Shown in pieces: positions 59,901-64,000 of a stretch of DNA of 64,000 nucleotides (position 1 is its first letter; each line of letters opens with the position of its first letter). Below the pieces are notes generated by a model. It searched no databases, had not been told where the DNA came from, and worked only from the letters and a program-made list of their open reading frames with translations. Position numbers and translations under genes: made by a program. The DNA is from Blastomyces gilchristii SLH14081 (lineage: Eukaryota; Ascomycota; Eurotiomycetes; Onygenales; Ajellomycetaceae): NCBI RefSeq assembly GCF_000003855.2, contig NW_003101670.1, positions 272,841 through 336,840 of the forward strand. The letters run 5' to 3'.

Positions 59901-61586
59901 CTAAGTAAAAGACACTGGGTAACAGTAAGTAGGGAAACTTGGGCGAGGTCTGCCTCGAACGGAGTCGAGTGGCTCACGGAAGAAGTAATAAGGGGCCTCA
60001 TCCCCATCCACGCTTGACAGCAGAGATGCAACATGTCCCAGGGGAATATCACCGTAGCGAAAGACAGGAGGGGGACTTGGAGCATCGATGTATTCACTAT
60101 CAGCTCCATTTTCCAGCAATGGGTATACCATCTCTTCATCGCTACTCCTTGAAGCCCATGTCAGCGGTGCCCACCCATGCTGGTCTCGGGCATTCACGTC
60201 GCATTTCCCTGTTTCAAGCAGCAGTTCCGCGACAAGCGTGTGGCCATGCATTGCAGCAGCTGACAACGGTGTCGAGCCGTCAAAAAGCAAAAAGCGATCC
60301 GTACTCCCGCCATTAACAACGAACTGGCCCACATCAGGTGCTCGCCCGGCTGAGAGTAACAATCCCACCATGTGACATATCCGCCGTAGGCAGCCCAGAA
60401 AAGCGGCTGCCAAAGACTAGAATATCCTGGCCATCTTCGGGCTTGCTCGGCTAGCAAGAACTCGACTAAGAACTCGACCACCCCGGTATGGCCCTCTCTT
60501 GACGCCTCTATAAGCGGCCGCCAACTAGAGCTGAAACAGGCATGCTCCTGATGAACTGTCTTCTGAAGGAAGAGCTTCACCATTTCTTCATTTCCTCGCG
60601 ATGCCGCTAAATTTAGCGGTGTCATTCGTCCATCTGAGACCGCGTGTAATGTCTGAGCTGTATCTCCCTCTAGCAGTATGCGTACAATTGAGGTATGTTC
60701 GTTTGCCAGGGCGAACAATAATGGAGATCGGTCTGGAGGTTGCAACGCAGCCCCTTTCTTAAGGAGAATCTCTACTCCCTCTTCGTAGCCACATTCTGCG
60801 GCCAAACAGAGAGCGGTCCTACCATCCCGGTCGGTGGCTTCAAGTGCACCCCTACCCTTAAGTAACAGATCCACAATTGCTTCATACGCAGGCATCGGCA
60901 TCCATTGTAAGGGTGGTAAATCTGGTGGCAGTAGGCGGCTGTAATAGGACCAGTGTCTTGGGCGAAACCCCGGCCGCTGATGGTCATTGTGAGCCCTCAA
61001 TCGGCTCGACTTGTCATTTTGGTTTGACCATGTTCTTTCCAATACAGTTCACCGCCATCGCCAAAAATGGGTCTAGGAGTCGTAGCTCATAATAGCAAGG
61101 GTCTCCATCGCACCCAGTCTTGCACAGAGAATAATTCATCGTTGTCTATCAGAAGCTTTACTATTTCCACATGCCCGTTCTCGACTGCAAAGGAGAGAGG
61201 CGTGCGTCCTGTATTAGTTACGTCAACAAATATAGTTCCTAGAGTTCCATGCAGAAGTTTGACGATATTGGTATGTCCCTTTATTGCTGCGATGGTTAGG
61301 GGGCTCAGCCGGTACATAGCATCGGCGCAATTAGGGTCTACTCTGCGATTCTCTGCATCATTGTAGCTAAGCAACAGTCTAGCTAGTGCTTCCATCTCCT
61401 ATCTGAGCGGCCCATAGCAAAGCTGCTCCAACCCCCGTTCTGGGTTATGTGATATTTGAGGAGATACGGATTTAGAATCATGTAGAGATGGCAGCCTGTC
61501 TGCGCAAATGAGTTGATGTCACATTCTGACTTTAGATGACTCGCGATTTCAAGGACGATCTCGACTGGTAGAATAGCAAGAGACAT
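59901..61586 (-). pseudogene. F-box / ankyrin-repeat protein gene broken by several frameshifts
   Basis: From 61586 an F-box-like start (LPVEIVLEIASHL, SDLN-type loop, LNPYLLKYHI) is followed by ankyrin repeats in successive frames. After the F-box one extra G in the G5 run near 61433-61437 shifts to a frame reading VGAALLWAAQIG. A further shift near 61397 leads to MEALARLLL and repeats at 61395-61087 (RLSPLTIAAIKGHTNIVKLL, GRTPLSFAVENGHVEIVKLL). A stop at 61087 and a degenerate stretch follow. About 60910-60375 then carries at least five more repeats (DGRTALCLAAECGYEEGVEI). Another shift near 60380 leads to 60370-59901 (GSTPLSAAAMHGHTLVAELL, GWAPLTWASRSSDEEMV). Families of this type are large and variable in ascomycetes. 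I did not attempt to restore the gene. Confidence 0.85.
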
Positions 61587-62273
61587 CCCGCTGCCACGAA
61601 AGTGACACACGTGCAGACTAAAACAGGCGGGCTTTCGGAAAAGGAGAAAGGGCCGGCTTTGAAAGGTACTAACTAGATTTTGACGATCAACTAGTGGAGT
61701 GTGAGCCTGTCAGGACTTGGATTAATGTAGATAGAGAGTGGCCAGCTGAAAAACAAACGAAGGGGGCGCTTTGCATGTACCTTTCCACCAATTTAGTAAG
61801 AATCTGAGCAAGGTAGAGACCTACCTATAGGTATGTACAGAGTACTCTTGTTACCGTACCTGGAGATATTTGCAGAATGCTAAAAATAGCAGTCTCATGG
61901 TTTTCTAACCGCTTTCTATTAGCTTCTTTCCGGGCAGAGTTTTGTCCCGCAAAGCAGGAACCTCCCCAGCGTCACCGCCGCACGCGATCTGGGTCGAAGA
62001 GCTGACTAGCTACTTCAAGTCACGGTTGCAACCACACATCCCATCCCAGTCAGCCTCCAACCTCATCTCCTAAACACTGCTGTGTTGCCATCATCGCCAT
62101 CCTCTGCATCATCACTTTCCCACCCAGTATCCAGTTCATTTTAACCATCTCTGTCATCTGCATTCATCAAAGACGTCGTTTTGACGGAATAGCCAATCCA
62201 ATCGCACAATTGCGCGCTTCCGCTCTCCGCTTAAGCGTCTCAATACGTGACAGTCGCTCAATAAATACCAACC
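61587..62273. other. Intergenic region upstream of the AT-hook gene
   Basis: 0.69 kb. It holds a GTACAGAGTAC motif at about 61835-61845 and the C/T-rich leader of the AT-hook gene (62040-62270). No gene is supported. Confidence 0.5.
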
Positions 62274-62947
62274 ATGGCCACTGAAACAACCAATGGAGGT
62301 ATGTCTGAGACTGGTGGATAACTCTGGAGTTGCGACTCCAGTCCTGCTTATTACATTCTGCAGTTTCGCACTTTCTGCTACTTACATTTCCCCCCTATTT
62401 TCAAGCTTGTTGGATGTGCCCAGCTGAATTACTACCACGGAGCTCCCTCTCACCACATGAGTAATGTTTATTACTTTGAAAATTAACTAATCATCTTCAA
62501 CCCATAGCTCCCGTAACAGGTGAAGTTCAGAAAGAAGATAATAGCAACACCGCTACCGTGGATGTTGGAAAGCCAGCCGCGCTGAATGAGGACGCGCATA
62601 AAGCGGTCAGCGCACCCCAGGCGGGAACTGCTACATCTCCTAGCGTGGATAAAGATGCTGACAGCTCTTCAAAGAGCGCGGGAGACAAGCACGAACGCGA
62701 CGATGCAGCCGACAAAGCCGCCCAGGCGCCAAAAGATGAACCTGCCAACAAAAAACAGAAATCCGATACCGAACCCTTCAAGGGAACAAATGGAACCCAA
62801 GCCAACACTGCGACAAATGGCGAGAAGAAGAGGGGCCCAGGCAGACCCAAGAAGAGCGAGGGAAGCACGAAAACTGAAAAGAAAACCCCCAAGCCTCGCG
62901 CCACTGAGGGAATTGGAAGCCGAACTCGGAGTCGTGTCAAGGCATAG
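62274..62947 (+). CDS. Small AT-hook DNA-binding protein
   Basis: Exon 1 is 62274-62298 (eight codons plus one base) and exon 2 is 62508-62947, giving 154 residues. The protein is almost entirely disordered, rich in Lys, Ala, Asp, Glu and Thr. It contains one clear AT-hook (KKRGPGRPKK) near residues 116-125, followed by a basic tail ending in SRTRSRVKA. An acidic/basic block (KHERDDAADK, NKKQKSD) offers a likely nuclear localisation signal. Similar small AT-hook proteins are common in filamentous ascomycetes; their role (minor-groove binding at AT-rich DNA, HMGA-like) is inferred. The intron (GTATGT...TAG, 209 nt) is longer than most here. Confidence 0.85.
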
Positions 62948-64000
62948 AAAAGATGATTGTCACGTCCTCCCTATGGGCAGTATCGCTAGAACTTCTCAGC
63001 TACTGCGGGTTTCAGTGCACGCCTTCAATTCTCATGCTCCCGAGCCCAAATCCTCGTGATCGTGTGTTTAGTTGTTTGAAGCTCTGATTCTTTCTTGCCC
63101 ATGTTTTCTTCATGTGTTTTTATTTTGTTCAATCTCTCTGAATAAGGTTTCTAGTACTAGCTCAATTTCTTGTTTTTTCATGTGCCTTTTAACTTATTTT
63201 CCTTACGTGATCTCTTTCATTTTCTCTTTATCTGATTTCGGCTTGATGGACATACTAAGGCGCACTTCAGGAACTGAGGGACAGGAGGCAAATGGACAAA
63301 GGACAACGCAAGGCTTCTTGTCGTTGTGGGACAACAAACATTACAAAAATTAAATGACTGAAAAGATTGAATGTTTCGCAAGCAGAATCCTTTTCTATTA
63401 TCAGTTGCACAACTCTGCATCCCGCAGACATAGCTCTGTTTGGAAGCTTTAAATATTTTCGCACAAGTAACCTACCAAACAGCTTTGTTGGAGGACCGTT
63501 CAGTATATGTAAACGATTTATGCCCTTTTCATACATACCCTGTTTTAATAGAAGTTGGAATAAGAAACGAAGCGTACTTACGCGATGAAACGAAACAGGA
63601 ATGCTGCCTACTAGAGCAATGTGTTAAATATCTAGATAATATATCCACAAATTGAAAGGCATAAATCACATCTTTTACTTTGTTAGTTAAGTAGTGACAG
63701 GATTTCTCATGGCCCTGGGAAACAACCCTGAGGCGGCTACTCAACCAGAGATCATATTTGTTGATGTGCCGGTGTCAAGTGTTTCACGGCATATTTTTTA
63801 CTTTACGCGGAACATATTCACGCTGATATTTCAGGGCGATATTCTGCACAACTATTGCCCTCTTCAATGTGCGTCATAAGGACAGGCGACTTGTCTCCCA
63901 CGCCTCGTCGGCACTCGGGGGTTGCGTCTTCCATCAATCGCCCCACGACTTCGGCTGCGGCTGCGCTGTAACTAACCTCCACCAGCGCTGCATACTGCCG
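62948..64000. other. Right-end intergenic region
   Basis: About 1.05 kb after the AT-hook gene. The first part is its T-rich 3' UTR. No gene, RNA or repeat is recognised up to the window edge; a gene could begin beyond it. Confidence 0.5.

Overview
The window is fungal nuclear DNA from a filamentous ascomycete (Pezizomycotina). Most genes have short introns of about 50-170 nt, with GTRNGT-type donors and GCTAAC/CTAAC-type branch points. Intergenic regions are long (1-5 kb) and full of microsatellites and homopolymers. Protein families such as DUF1765, DUF7918, PTH11-like rhodopsin-domain, RTA1-like and fungal HNH and F-box/ankyrin proteins point the same way. Protein resemblance suggests Eurotiomycetes, perhaps Onygenales; that rank is an inference. 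One 100-base run of N (25836-25935) marks a scaffold gap.

Layout. 1-9 kb: the N-terminal part of a DUF1765 protein (-) that runs off the left edge, the ATP synthase subunit h gene ATP14 (-), and divergently the transcription factor TFIIB (+). 9-17 kb: a transferrin-receptor/PSMA-type M28 peptidase-like membrane protein (-), and HMG-CoA synthase (+) after 3.5 kb of non-coding DNA. 20-26 kb: an unrecognised Ser/Pro-rich protein (+) and a Gfo/Idh/MocA-type oxidoreductase (+). 26-32 kb: phosphoglucomutase (-), oligoribonuclease (-) and an eight-exon PTH11-like seven-helix receptor (-). The scaffold gap and a long perfect hairpin lie between the oxidoreductase and phosphoglucomutase. 33-38 kb: a DUF7918 protein (-) and a frameshifted HNH-nuclease-family pseudogene (+). 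39-42 kb: a nine-exon MFS sugar transporter (-). 42-47 kb: 4.8 kb of repeat-rich non-coding DNA. 47-57 kb: the Osh4/Kes1-type sterol/PI4P transfer protein (+), an RTA1-family membrane protein (-) and the RNA polymerase II degradation factor DEF1 (-). 57-64 kb: an unrecognised 425-residue protein (+), a decayed F-box/ankyrin gene (-) and a small AT-hook protein (+).

Most genes are single-copy housekeeping functions: mitochondrial ATP synthesis, Pol II initiation and degradation, the mevalonate pathway, glucose-phosphate metabolism, small-RNA turnover and sterol transport. There is no sign of a co-regulated cluster or of a secondary-metabolite locus. The accessory signal is confined to the two decayed family members (HNH and F-box/ankyrin), the PTH11-like and RTA1-like membrane proteins, and the non-coding structures.

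The most interesting items are the 35-bp perfect hairpin with outer 14-bp arms beside the gap, three introns with the rare GTTCG donor in conserved genes, the two pseudogenes, and a short TACGGAGTA-like palindromic motif scattered through intergenic DNA. I did not find a convincing new multi-gene system. Exon boundaries were set by hand from splice signals plus reading-frame and family continuity, without transcript evidence.
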